12,685 nucleotides of DNA from an uncultured Collinsella sp. (GTDB lineage Bacteria; Actinomycetota; Coriobacteriia; Coriobacteriales; Coriobacteriaceae), in the NCBI GenBank assembly GCA_900542635.1, contig UQOJ01000061.1, positions 1 through 12,685 on the forward strand. Reading direction: 5' to 3'. Below the pieces are notes generated by a model that did no database searches, was not told the DNA's origin, and worked only from the letters and a program-made list of their open reading frames with translations. This document shows, piece after piece, positions 6,400 through 12,685 of this stretch. Position 1 is the stretch's first letter; every line of letters starts with the position of its first letter. The translations under genes were made by a program, and so were the position numbers.

Positions 6400-7239
6400 T
6401 TATTCGCCCGGGTTGATGTTCGCGTAGAACTCCGCCCCATCATCGAGCCGCAGGATGCCCACGCGACCGAACTCGGAGCCGGTGGCGGCAGCGCAGTCGA
6501 TGTCGATGCGATCGGGCACGCCGGCAGTGTCCTCGCCGCCCAGGCGCACGATCTGCCCGCGGCCCGACTCCTCATCGAGCCCCGCAAGACCACCGACCTC
6601 GCAATAGCGCCCAAGCGATACCGTGGGCGTGTGACCGCTCACCACGACCGGACCCTTGCCCTCGGAAGAAAGCAGCCCGGTCGGCACATCCCAATAGCCG
6701 TGACGAATCCACAGCAGGTCATCGGACGACTGCACTGCGAGCATCTGCTGCAGCAGCTCGCGATCGGCACTCACCGCTCCGACGCCATCGGCACAATCGA
6801 CGCCATGCTCAAGCAAAAACGCGTGCGCCGCCTTCATCTCGATTCCAGCATGTACCAGCAGATACGGGCGCTCCTCGGTCTCGACCACCGCGTAGAGCGG
6901 CAGCGCGGCCATCCATCGCACGAGCTCCTCGTATGCCTCAAATTCCATGTCGTTGAGCTGCTCGCGCGTCGTCCAGCCACCGTTGATATCCCAGGTCTCG
7001 GCATCGAGCGGATCCTGGCCAATGATGGCATCGAGCATGATCTGCTCGTGATTACCCTTGAGCACGTGGGCGTTGGGCAGCGAGCGCAAGAGCTTAATGA
7101 CGCCGACCGGATCGGGCCCGCGATCAATCATGTCGCCCAGCACGCACAGCGTGTCGTCGGACGTCAACGAGATCTTAGACAGGGCCTCGTCAAGCGCACG
7201 CACGTGCCCGTGAGCATCAGATGTCACATAGATCGCCAT
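6400..7239 (-). CDS. PPP-family metallophosphoesterase (Ser/Thr phosphatase-like)
   Basis: A 279-residue soluble protein with the full set of two-metal phosphoesterase motifs: SDAHGH (7-12), GDMIDRG (35-41), GNHE (62-65), VHAG with the metal histidine at 130, SGHTP (201-205) and DIDC (246-249) near the end. Length and motif order match bacterial PrpA/ApaH-like members, which remove phosphate from phosphoproteins or cleave dinucleoside polyphosphates; the sequence alone does not choose between these. No signal peptide or membrane span is seen. AAGGAGAGG (complement of 7246-7254) precedes the ATG at 7239. The gene stands alone, convergent with the flippase and divergent from the antiporter, with a 253-bp divergent region between. 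Confidence 0.9.
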   Translation of the reverse strand: MAIYVTSDAHGHVRALDEALSKISLTSDDTLCVLGDMIDRGPDPVGVIKLLRSLPNAHVLKGNHEQIMLDAIIGQDPLDAETWDINGGWTTREQLNDMEFEAYEELVRWMAALPLYAVVETEERPYLLVHAGIEMKAAHAFLLEHGVDCADGVGAVSADRELLQQMLAVQSSDDLLWIRHGYWDVPTGLLSSEGKGPVVVSGHTPTVSLGRYCEVGGLAGLDEESGRGQIVRLGGEDTAGVPDRIDIDCAAATGSEFGRVGILRLDDGAEFYANINPGE

Positions 7240-7286
7240 GGTACGCCTCTCCTTGCATTGCGGCCGAAGCCCGGCGCCGCAACTAA

Positions 7287-7320
7287 AACTTCAAGTTGAA
7301 CTTAAACGTTACCCATTGTA
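7287..7320 (-). promoter_or_regulatory. Candidate -10 box and palindrome upstream of the phosphatase gene
   Basis: On the minus strand TACAAT (7320-7315) would place a start near 7308. AACTTCAAGTTGAACTT (7287-7303), two overlapping 11-bp palindromes, then lies at the beginning of the transcript, where a bound repressor could block it. No strong -35 is visible, so the promoter is tentative. Confidence 0.3.
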
Positions 7321-7363
7321 CTCCGTTGCAATAAAGCTGGAAAGGGTTTCCGAGCAGAGGCAA

Positions 7364-7378
7364 AGACGGCAGCCGTCT
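7364..7378. promoter_or_regulatory. Palindrome in the antiporter upstream region
   Basis: AGACGGC-A-GCCGTCT, perfect 7-bp arms around one base, lies 115-129 bp upstream of the antiporter start and 125 bp from the divergent phosphatase start. It may be an operator or a short hairpin; no U-run follows. Confidence 0.25.
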
Positions 7379-7492
7379 ATGACGATATCGCGCACGCCCG
7401 CAATCCAACCCCATAAACCCACCATCTTTGGGTACAAATAACCGCAGACAACTGACCGTGCCACGCCAACCACCCAGGAGCGGACACTATCC

Positions 7493-9094
7493 ATGAACCA
7501 GATCCTTCTTTTTATCGGCCTCGTCATTATTTTGTGCCTGACCATCAAGCCCGTCGGCAAAAAGCTCCCCTTCCCCACCCTGCTCATCTTTATCGCGCTC
7601 GGCATGCTGTTGGGCGTCAACGGCCCGGCGCATATCGACTTTAGCGACTATGCGCTTACCGAAACCGTCTGCAGCACGGCGCTGCTGTTCATCATGTTCT
7701 ACGGCGGCTTTAACACCAATATCGACCGCGCCAAGCCCGTCACTGCGCCGGCGGTGCTGCTGAGCACGCTTGGCGTCATCATCACCGCAGGCATCACCGG
7801 CATGTTCTCCCACTTTGTGCTGGGCTTCGACTGGATCGGCGGCCTGCTGCTGGGATCGGTCGTGGCATCCACCGACGCGGCCAGCGTCTTTAACGTTCTG
7901 CGCGAGCACAGCCTGTCGCTGAGGGGCGGCACCGACTCGCTGCTCGAGGTCGAATCGGGCTCCAACGACCCCGTCGCCTACATGCTCACCGCCGTGCTCG
8001 CCACACTCGCGGCCGGCGGCGACATCAACATTCCCGCGCTGCTGGCCAAGCAGATCATCCTGGGCGCGGGCCTGGGCCTTGCCATCGGCTGGGCGGCGGG
8101 CCGCCTGATTGAACGCGCGCACGCAACGGCCGAGGGCGCGCAGACCATCTTTTTGTTCGCCGTGGCGATCGTCGCCTACGCGCTACCAAGCTATCTGGGC
8201 GGCAACGGCTTTTTGGCTGTATACCTGGCCGGCATTGTGCTGGGCGCCAGTGACATCACCGGCAAAGTCGAGATGGCGCACTTCTTTGACACCCTCACCG
8301 AGATGGCAGAGATGACGATCTTCTTCTTGCTCGGCCTGCTCGTGACGCCCGCGCGCCTGCCGCAGATGCTGCTGCCGGGCCTGGCGCTCATGGCGTTTAT
8401 GCTCTTCGTGAGCCGTCCCATCGCCGTCGGCGTGCTCCTGGCGCCCTTTAAGACGAACCCCCACCAGGTCGCGCTCGTAAGCTGGGCGGGCCTGCGCGGA
8501 GCAGCTTCGGTCGTCTTTAGTCTCTTTGCCGTGGTGGCTGGTGTCCCCGGCGGTCACGACCTGTTTGACCTGGTGTTTGTGATTGCTGTGTCGAGCATTG
8601 TAGTGCAGGGCTCGCTGCTACCGGCGGTGGCGAAGAAGCTCAATATGATCGATGCGACCGGCGACGTGCGCCGCACCTTTAACGACTACCGCGACGAGGA
8701 CGGCATGTCGTTTGTAAAGCTCAAGGTGGGCGCTGGACATCCGTTTGCCGGACGCTCGCTCGCCGACATTGGCAGCGCCACAGACATGCTCGTGGTCCTG
8801 GTGCTGCGCGACGGGGCGCATCCAGTGCTGCCCAACGGCGATACCGTCATCGAAGAAGGCGACCTGTTGGTTATGGCTGCGCCGACGTTCGAAGAGCGTG
8901 CCGAGGTTACGCTGCGCGAGGTCACCGTGACGCCCCACGGTCGTCTGGCCGGCCAGCGCCTGCGCGATGTGCCACAAGGCAAGCATCCGTTTATTGTGGT
9001 GATGCTCAAGCGCGACGGCCAGACGATCATCCCCGACGGCAACACCCTCATATACGCCGGCGACGAAGCCGTCATCGCCACGCTAGCGTCGTAG
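7493..9094 (+). CDS. CPA1-type potassium (sodium)/proton antiporter with two RCK_C domains
   Basis: A 533-residue inner-membrane antiporter of the NhaP2/CvrA branch of CPA1. A membrane domain of about 12 spans covers residues 1-380. Its signatures are STDAAS (126-131) and ESGSNDPVA (154-162), whose Asn158-Asp159 pair is the ion-binding site of electroneutral CPA1 exchangers, and later GLRGAASVV (333-341). The cytoplasmic part carries two RCK_C (TrkA_C) modules, about 405-466 and 470-533, each with the hydrophobic/PNGDTVIEEGD-type turn. E. coli NhaP2 instead ends in one RCK_C plus a CorC/HlyC-like domain. RCK_C of related K+ exporters binds c-di-AMP, so gating by that nucleotide is a sound guess. 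AGGAG (7476-7480) lies 12 nt from the ATG, longer than usual, so translation may be modest. Potassium is favoured over sodium on domain make-up only. Confidence 0.9.
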   Translation: MNQILLFIGLVIILCLTIKPVGKKLPFPTLLIFIALGMLLGVNGPAHIDFSDYALTETVCSTALLFIMFYGGFNTNIDRAKPVTAPAVLLSTLGVIITAGITGMFSHFVLGFDWIGGLLLGSVVASTDAASVFNVLREHSLSLRGGTDSLLEVESGSNDPVAYMLTAVLATLAAGGDINIPALLAKQIILGAGLGLAIGWAAGRLIERAHATAEGAQTIFLFAVAIVAYALPSYLGGNGFLAVYLAGIVLGASDITGKVEMAHFFDTLTEMAEMTIFFLLGLLVTPARLPQMLLPGLALMAFMLFVSRPIAVGVLLAPFKTNPHQVALVSWAGLRGAASVVFSLFAVVAGVPGGHDLFDLVFVIAVSSIVVQGSLLPAVAKKLNMIDATGDVRRTFNDYRDEDGMSFVKLKVGAGHPFAGRSLADIGSATDMLVVLVLRDGAHPVLPNGDTVIEEGDLLVMAAPTFEERAEVTLREVTVTPHGRLAGQRLRDVPQGKHPFIVVMLKRDGQTIIPDGNTLIYAGDEAVIATLAS

Positions 9095-9186
9095 TGACCA
9101 GGAGATGGCTAATTTGCGACGAAGAGATCAAGCGTCTAGAGAACCTCATGTCTTCGCTCGCTGATTTGGATTTGCCTGAGGAGTAA
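9094..9186 (+). other. Possible microprotein or gene remnant
   Basis: Just after the antiporter a short frame ends with a strikingly protein-like acidic helix, DEEIKRLENLMSSLADLDLP followed by EE and TAA at 9184-9186. The frame is open back to a GTG at 9094 overlapping the antiporter stop, but that GTG lacks a Shine-Dalgarno. The AGGAG at 9100-9104 is placed for a start at ATT 9112 or TTG 9114, and only ATT is in this frame. An ATG at 9105 is in another frame. It may be a 24-30-residue peptide, or the tail of a decayed gene. Confidence 0.25.
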
Positions 9187-9273
9187 AGCGCCCCTCCCCC
9201 ATGTAACCATCCTGTAAATCATAGCGGCGTAGTCGAGTTTTACCGTGATGCGGTCGCGCCTACCGCTCCACTG

Positions 9274-9282
9274 TGCTAAAGT
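9274..9282 (+). promoter_or_regulatory. Candidate extended -10 promoter of serCA
   Basis: TGCTAAAGT gives the TG-n-TAAAGT form of an extended -10, 40 bp before the serC start. No -35 resembling the consensus is found at 16-18 bp, as is common for extended -10 promoters. The predicted leader is about 34 nt, too short for an attenuator. Confidence 0.4.
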
Positions 9283-9322
9283 ATCCCGAACGTCCAAACG
9301 ACTACGAGGGGGGAACTAGAAG

Positions 9323-10447
9323 ATGGCACGTGTGCACAACTTCTCAGCTGGCCCGGCCGCGCTGCCTACAAGCGTGCTCGCCGAGATCGCCGACGAGATG
9401 ATGGACTACCGCGGTTGCGGCATGTCCGTGCTCGAGATGAGCCATCGATCTAGCATGTACCAGCAGATCATCGACGACGCCGAGGCAACCCTGCGCCGTC
9501 TGCTGAGCATCCCGGACAACTACCGCGTCCTGTTTTTGCAGGGCGGCGCCACGCTGCAGTTTGCGGGCATCCCCATGAACCTCATGCGCCGCGGCCGCGC
9601 CGGCTACATCGTGACCGGCAACTTTGCCAACAAGGCATACAAAGAAGCCGCCAAGTACGGCGAGGCCGTGCTACTCGCGAGCTCCGAGGACACCAATTTC
9701 GACCGCATACCCACCATGGCCGACATCAACGCGCGCATTGCCGCCGAGACCGCGGGCGACGGGCTCGCCTACGTCTACATCTGCCAGAACAACACCATCT
9801 TTGGCACCATGTACCACGAGCTGCCCAACTGCGGTGATGTGCCGCTGGTCGCCGATGTCTCGAGCTGCTTCCTGTCGCAGCCGCTCGACATTGAGCGCTA
9901 CGGGCTTATTTACGCCGGCGCGCAGAAAAACGCCGGCGCTGCGGGCGTGACCGTGGTCATCGTGCGCGACGACCTCATCGCCGACGGCCCCGCCTTTGCG
10001 CAGACGCCGCAGTACATGGACCTTAAGACCCAGGCCGCCAAGGGCTCCATGCTCAACACGCCCAACACCTTTGGCATCTACGTGTGCGGCAAGGTGTTCC
10101 GCTGGGTCGAGGAGACCGGCGAACTTGCCGCCATGGCCGAGCGCAACTGGGCCAAGGCCAACCTGCTCTATGACCTGCTCGAGCACAGCGAGCTGTTCCA
10201 TGGCACCACGCAGAAAGACAGTCGCTCCATCGCCAACGTCACCTTCCGCACCGACGACGCCGAACTCGACGCGGCCTTTGTCGCAGGCGCGGCCGAGCAC
10301 CAGATTCAAAACGTCAAGGGCCATCGCCTGGTGGGCGGTATGCGCGCCAGCGTCTACAACGCCGTGACCATGGAAGATGTGCAGGCACTGGCCTCGTACA
10401 TGAAGGACTTCGAAGCGCAGCATAGTTTGAGTCCGCGATCTAACTAG
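9323..10447 (+). CDS. serC: Phosphoserine aminotransferase
   Basis: PLP enzyme that transfers the amino group of glutamate to 3-phosphohydroxypyruvate, giving phosphoserine and 2-oxoglutarate; related enzymes also act in vitamin B6 synthesis. The 374 residues match the family length (about 360). It opens with the signature NFSAGPAALP (6-15); LQGGATLQF (72-80) contacts the cofactor phosphate; VADVS (176-180) has the aspartate that pairs with the pyridine nitrogen; YAGAQKNAGAAG (197-208) holds the Schiff-base lysine K202; VGGMRAS near the end binds substrate. GAGGGGGG (9307-9313) lies 9 nt before the ATG. It is the first gene of a two-gene unit with serA, 70 bp apart, so the two adjacent enzymes of the pathway are made together. 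Confidence 0.97.
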   Translation: MARVHNFSAGPAALPTSVLAEIADEMMDYRGCGMSVLEMSHRSSMYQQIIDDAEATLRRLLSIPDNYRVLFLQGGATLQFAGIPMNLMRRGRAGYIVTGNFANKAYKEAAKYGEAVLLASSEDTNFDRIPTMADINARIAAETAGDGLAYVYICQNNTIFGTMYHELPNCGDVPLVADVSSCFLSQPLDIERYGLIYAGAQKNAGAAGVTVVIVRDDLIADGPAFAQTPQYMDLKTQAAKGSMLNTPNTFGIYVCGKVFRWVEETGELAAMAERNWAKANLLYDLLEHSELFHGTTQKDSRSIANVTFRTDDAELDAAFVAGAAEHQIQNVKGHRLVGGMRASVYNAVTMEDVQALASYMKDFEAQHSLSPRSN

Positions 10448-10463
10448 CCCGCAACGCGCGGGC
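10447..10463 (+). other. Intercistronic hairpin between serC and serA
   Basis: GCCCGC (10447-10452, overlapping the last stop base) pairs with GCGGGC (10458-10463) around a 5-base loop. No T-run follows, so it is not a canonical terminator. It may protect the serC message from 3' decay or tune serC:serA output. Confidence 0.45.
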
Positions 10464-10474
10464 CGACCAGCCAC

Positions 10475-10493
10475 TTCAAACCACCTGTTTAAA
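10475..10493. promoter_or_regulatory. Imperfect palindrome upstream of serA
   Basis: TTCAAACCACCTGTTTAAA is an interrupted inverted repeat, TT-n-AAAC / GTTT-n-AA, centred on the ACC trinucleotide. Its 16-bp core is 13/16 identical, with the same centre, to the palindrome at 4433-4449. It lies 25-43 bp before the serA start. It may be coincidence. Confidence 0.25.
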
Positions 10494-10517
10494 CCAAAAC
10501 TGCTAAGGAGTTTTTCC

Positions 10518-11681
10518 ATGCGTAAGATTAAGACCATCGACGACATCACTAAAGACGGCAAAGTCGAGTTTGGCGAGGGCTACGAATTTGTGAGCACCGC
10601 CGAAGAGGCCGACGCCATTCTGATGCGCTCGACCGACCTGCACGGCTACGAGCTGCCCGAGGGCATCCGCGCCATCGCCCGCTGCGGCGCCGGCGTCAAC
10701 AACATCCCCGTCGAGGAGTACGCCAAGAAGGGCGTCGTCGTCTTTAACTCCCCCGGCGCTAACAGCAACGCCGTTAAGGAGCTCGTCCTAGGCATGCTGG
10801 TGCTCTCGAGCCGCGGCGTGGTGCAATCGATGAACTGGGTGCGCGACAACGCCGACGATCCCGAGATTCAGGTCGATGCCGAGAAGGCCAAGAAGGCCTT
10901 TGTGGGCCGCGAGCTCAAGGGCAAGCGCATCGGTGTCATCGGCCTGGGCAACGTGGGCTCCAAGGTCGCCAACGCCTGCGTCGACCTGGGCATGGACGTT
11001 TACGGCTACGACCCGTTCATTTCCGTCGAGCATGCGTGGGTGCTGAGCCGCGAGGTGCAGCGTGTGGGCACGCTCGAGGATCTCTGCCGCGGCTGCGACT
11101 ACCTCACCGTACACGTGCCCAGCAAGGCCGACACCATCGGCATGATCAGCACCGAGCAGATCAACCTGCTGGCCCCGGACGCCGTGCTGATCAACTACGC
11201 ACGCGAGACCATCATTGACGAGGACGCCGTCGACGCTGCCCTGCGCGAGGGCAAGCTGAGCTGGTTTAGCTGCGACTTTGCCACGCCCAAGACCGTCAAG
11301 ATGCCGAACACGTTTATCACCACGCACTCGGGCGCCGGCACTGGCGAGGCCGAGGCCAACTGCGCCGATATGGCCATCAGCGAGCTCAAGGATTACCTGG
11401 AGAACGGCAACATCGCACATAGCGTCAACTACCCCGCCTGCAGCATGGGCAAGGCGCGCGCCGCAAGCCGCATCGCCTGCCTGCACGCCAACGTGCCCAA
11501 CATGATCGGCCAGATCACGGCCATTCTCGCCAAGGACAACGCCAACGTGCAGCGTATGACCAACGAGTCCGCTGGCGAGAACGCCTACACCATGTTCGAC
11601 ACCGACGAGCACCTGGACAGCAGCACCATCGAGGCGCTCAAGCAGATTCCGTCGATGTATCGCGTGCGCGTAATCAAATAG
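10518..11681 (+). CDS. serA: D-3-phosphoglycerate dehydrogenase family protein with ACT domain
   Basis: NAD-dependent oxidation of 3-phosphoglycerate to 3-phosphohydroxypyruvate, the committed step of serine synthesis and the substrate supply for SerC. The 387 residues represent the short SerA class. A substrate domain (about 1-95, with RCGAGVNNIP 55-64) and the Rossmann domain (about 96-290, GVIGLGNVGSKVA 139-151) are followed by a C-terminal ACT domain (about 315-387), which in this family commonly senses serine. The catalytic Arg is R229 (NYARE) and the acid-base histidine is H270 (ITTH). The glutamate expected between them is absent: D253-FATPKTVKMPNTFI-TTH contains no acidic residue. AAGGAG (10505-10510) is 7 nt from the ATG. 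The neighbour serC supports the assignment; another 2-hydroxyacid dehydrogenase activity is less likely. Confidence 0.9.
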   Translation: MRKIKTIDDITKDGKVEFGEGYEFVSTAEEADAILMRSTDLHGYELPEGIRAIARCGAGVNNIPVEEYAKKGVVVFNSPGANSNAVKELVLGMLVLSSRGVVQSMNWVRDNADDPEIQVDAEKAKKAFVGRELKGKRIGVIGLGNVGSKVANACVDLGMDVYGYDPFISVEHAWVLSREVQRVGTLEDLCRGCDYLTVHVPSKADTIGMISTEQINLLAPDAVLINYARETIIDEDAVDAALREGKLSWFSCDFATPKTVKMPNTFITTHSGAGTGEAEANCADMAISELKDYLENGNIAHSVNYPACSMGKARAASRIACLHANVPNMIGQITAILAKDNANVQRMTNESAGENAYTMFDTDEHLDSSTIEALKQIPSMYRVRVIK

Positions 11682-11693
11682 CGCCGGCTGATC

Positions 11694-11726
11694 TGACGGG
11701 CAGTTCCCCATGTGGCCTGCCCGTCA
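11694..11726 (+). other. Hairpin downstream of serA
   Basis: TGACGGGCAG (11694-11703) and CTGCCCGTCA (11717-11726) form a perfect 10-bp stem with a 13-base loop, 13 bp after the serA stop. It has no T-run and precedes the true terminator by 17 bp, so it may stabilise the 3' end or act as a backup pause site. Confidence 0.5.
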
Positions 11727-11743
11727 CTGACATTGAATGCCCG

Positions 11744-11780
11744 CGGGGGCGCCTTTCGCACGAGAGGCGCCCCCGTTTTT
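11744..11780 (+). terminator. Strong intrinsic terminator of serCA
   Basis: CGGGGGCGCCT (11744-11754) pairs with AGGCGCCCCCG (11765-11775); the stem can zip further inward (TTCG/CGAG with a wobble) and is followed at once by TTTTT (11776-11780). Being upstream of the M20 start, it separates that gene from the serCA transcript. Confidence 0.93.
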
Positions 11781-11817
11781 GTGAGCACTCCATTAAATGC
11801 ACCGAGCCGCTTCTTGG

Positions 11818-11832
11818 CATACAATCTGTATG
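11818..11832 (+). promoter_or_regulatory. -10 box inside a palindrome upstream of the M20 gene
   Basis: TACAAT (11820-11825), five of six to consensus, lies within CATACA-ATC-TGTATG, a perfect inverted repeat with 6-bp arms. A regulator bound here would cover the -10 region. Start codon at 11859; no clear -35. Confidence 0.45.
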
Positions 11833-11858
11833 TTTACCTAACTATCTGTGAGGTGCCT

Positions 11859-12634
11859 ATGGTTGATACAGATTTTGCTTGGCGGCTTACGCAAGGACTC
11901 GTGCGGATCGACAGCTCAGACCCGGGTGCGTATGAGGACGAGATTGAGCGCTATATCAAAGCGTTGGCTGATGAACGGTTGGCGCAGCTGAGTCATCCGG
12001 TGCTCCATGCCGTGCAGGTTGAGGAACTCGAGGTGCTGCCCGGGCGCCGCAACCTTATGGTCACCGTGCCGGGACTGAGCGACGAGCCACGGCTCGTCTA
12101 TATCTGCCATATGGATACCGTTACGCTGGGCGATGGCTGGGACGCGGACATTCCGCCGCTCGGAGCGATCGTGCGCAACGATAAACTCTATGGCCGCGGC
12201 ACCTGCGATATGAAGGGTGGCCTAGCCTGCGCCATTGCCGCACTGGTCCATACGCTCGAGCGCGTGGCGGCAGAAGGCAAGCTGCCCCGCCGTGGCTTTT
12301 CGCTCATCTGCTCGGTCGACGAGGAAGATTTTATGCGCGGCTCAGAGGCCGCGATCGATGCCGGCTGGGTCGGCTCGCGTGAATGGGTGCTGGACACCGA
12401 ACCCACCGACGGACAGATCCAGGTGGCGCACAAGGGGCGCACGTGGTTCGAGATTGAAATGGCTGGCGTAACGGCGCATGCGAGCCAGCCGTGGAAGGGC
12501 GCGGATGCCGTCGCCGCCATGGCCGAGGTCGTGTGTTCGCTCCGTCGCGCGTTTGTGGCGCTGCCCGTGCACGATGAGCTGGGATCTTCGACCATCACGT
12601 TTGGACAGATCGAAGGTGGCTACCGTCCCTATGT
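11859..12634 (+). CDS. M20 family metallopeptidase/deacylase (3' end missing)
   Basis: Zinc-dependent amidohydrolase of the ArgE/DapE/carboxypeptidase G2 group, which cleaves N-acyl amino acids or small peptides. The first 258 residues remain of a family usually about 380-440. Metal and catalytic residues are in order: HMDTV (H84, D86), GRGTCDMKGG (D118), SVDEED (E155, E156), LDTEPTD (179-183 region) and the dimerisation-domain AHAS (H207). The start at 11859 was preferred because GAGG (11850-11853) precedes it and the serCA terminator lies inside the 49-codon upstream extension of the frame. The frame after 12634 encodes CLLYTSPSPRD, an adapter peptide, so the apparent C-terminus is false. 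Exact substrate (N-acyl-ornithine, succinyl-DAP, peptide) cannot be decided from the part present. Confidence 0.92.
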
Positions 12635-12685
12635 CTGTCTCTTATACACATCTCCGAGCCCACGAGACTAAGGCGAATATCGTAT
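12635..12685 (+). other. Nextera library adapter (right end, artificial)
   Basis: Not genomic. The 19-bp Tn5 mosaic end (12635-12653, begins CTGTCTCTTATACAC) is followed by the read-2 primer site complement (12654-12668), TAAGGCGA (12669-12676, index N701 from memory), and the first nine bases of the P7 arm with one mismatch (ATATCGTAT where ATCTCGTAT is expected). Confidence 0.98.

Noticed and set aside
6391..7299. A 302-codon plus-strand frame opposite the phosphatase, and similar long antisense frames opposite SerA, SerC and the antiporter
   Set aside because: All mirror well-supported genes, lack ribosome-binding sites and show no recognisable domains.
7240..7492. Possible c-di-AMP (ydaO-type) riboswitch upstream of the antiporter
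   Set aside because: Considered because of the gene's likely regulation, but I could not find the conserved riboswitch sequence blocks; only a short palindrome at 7364-7378 is visible.
45..12634. CRISPR array, tRNA/rRNA genes, prophage or defence genes
   Set aside because: No regularly spaced repeats, no tRNA cloverleaf or rRNA sequence, and no phage or defence proteins were found on either strand.

Overview
The window reads as one tagmented DNA molecule from a G+C-rich gut actinobacterium. The gene set, protein sequences and codon use suggest Coriobacteriia, most likely Collinsella; this is an inference from protein character, and no rRNA or marker gene is present to prove it. Bases 1-44 and 12635-12685 are not biological. 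They are Nextera library ends (index, read primer site and Tn5 mosaic end) in the order and orientation of a finished library molecule, so the genomic insert is about 45-12634 and both terminal genes are cut.

Layout. Leftward genes fill the first third: a DegV-type fatty-acid-binding protein (3' end lost), a MarR-family regulator, a solo B3/B4-domain protein, and ATP-dependent phosphoenolpyruvate carboxykinase. A 378-bp divergent region with REP-like palindromes and two operator-like palindromes separates pckA from a rightward orphan polysaccharide flippase. Between the flippase and a leftward PPP-type phosphatase lies a convergent gap holding a 123-bp element with perfect 18-bp terminal inverted repeats. 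Then come rightward genes: a CPA1-type K+(Na+)/H+ antiporter with two C-terminal RCK_C domains, the serine-synthesis pair serC-serA closed by a strong intrinsic terminator, and an M20 metallopeptidase cut off by the right adapter.

Function. serC and serA catalyse two consecutive steps from 3-phosphoglycerate towards phosphoserine; no serB is in the window. pckA links oxaloacetate and PEP. The other genes are single transcription units of general physiology (ion homeostasis, envelope glycan export, lipid binding, signalling phosphatase) with no visible pathway link.

I find no defence system, CRISPR array, prophage, RNA gene or biosynthetic cluster. The interest lies in the non-coding DNA: a MITE-like element, two families of REP-like palindromes (one a 34-bp inverted pair around the B3/B4 gene), a structured leader upstream of that gene, several promoter-proximal palindromes, and a SerA that lacks the usual catalytic glutamate.
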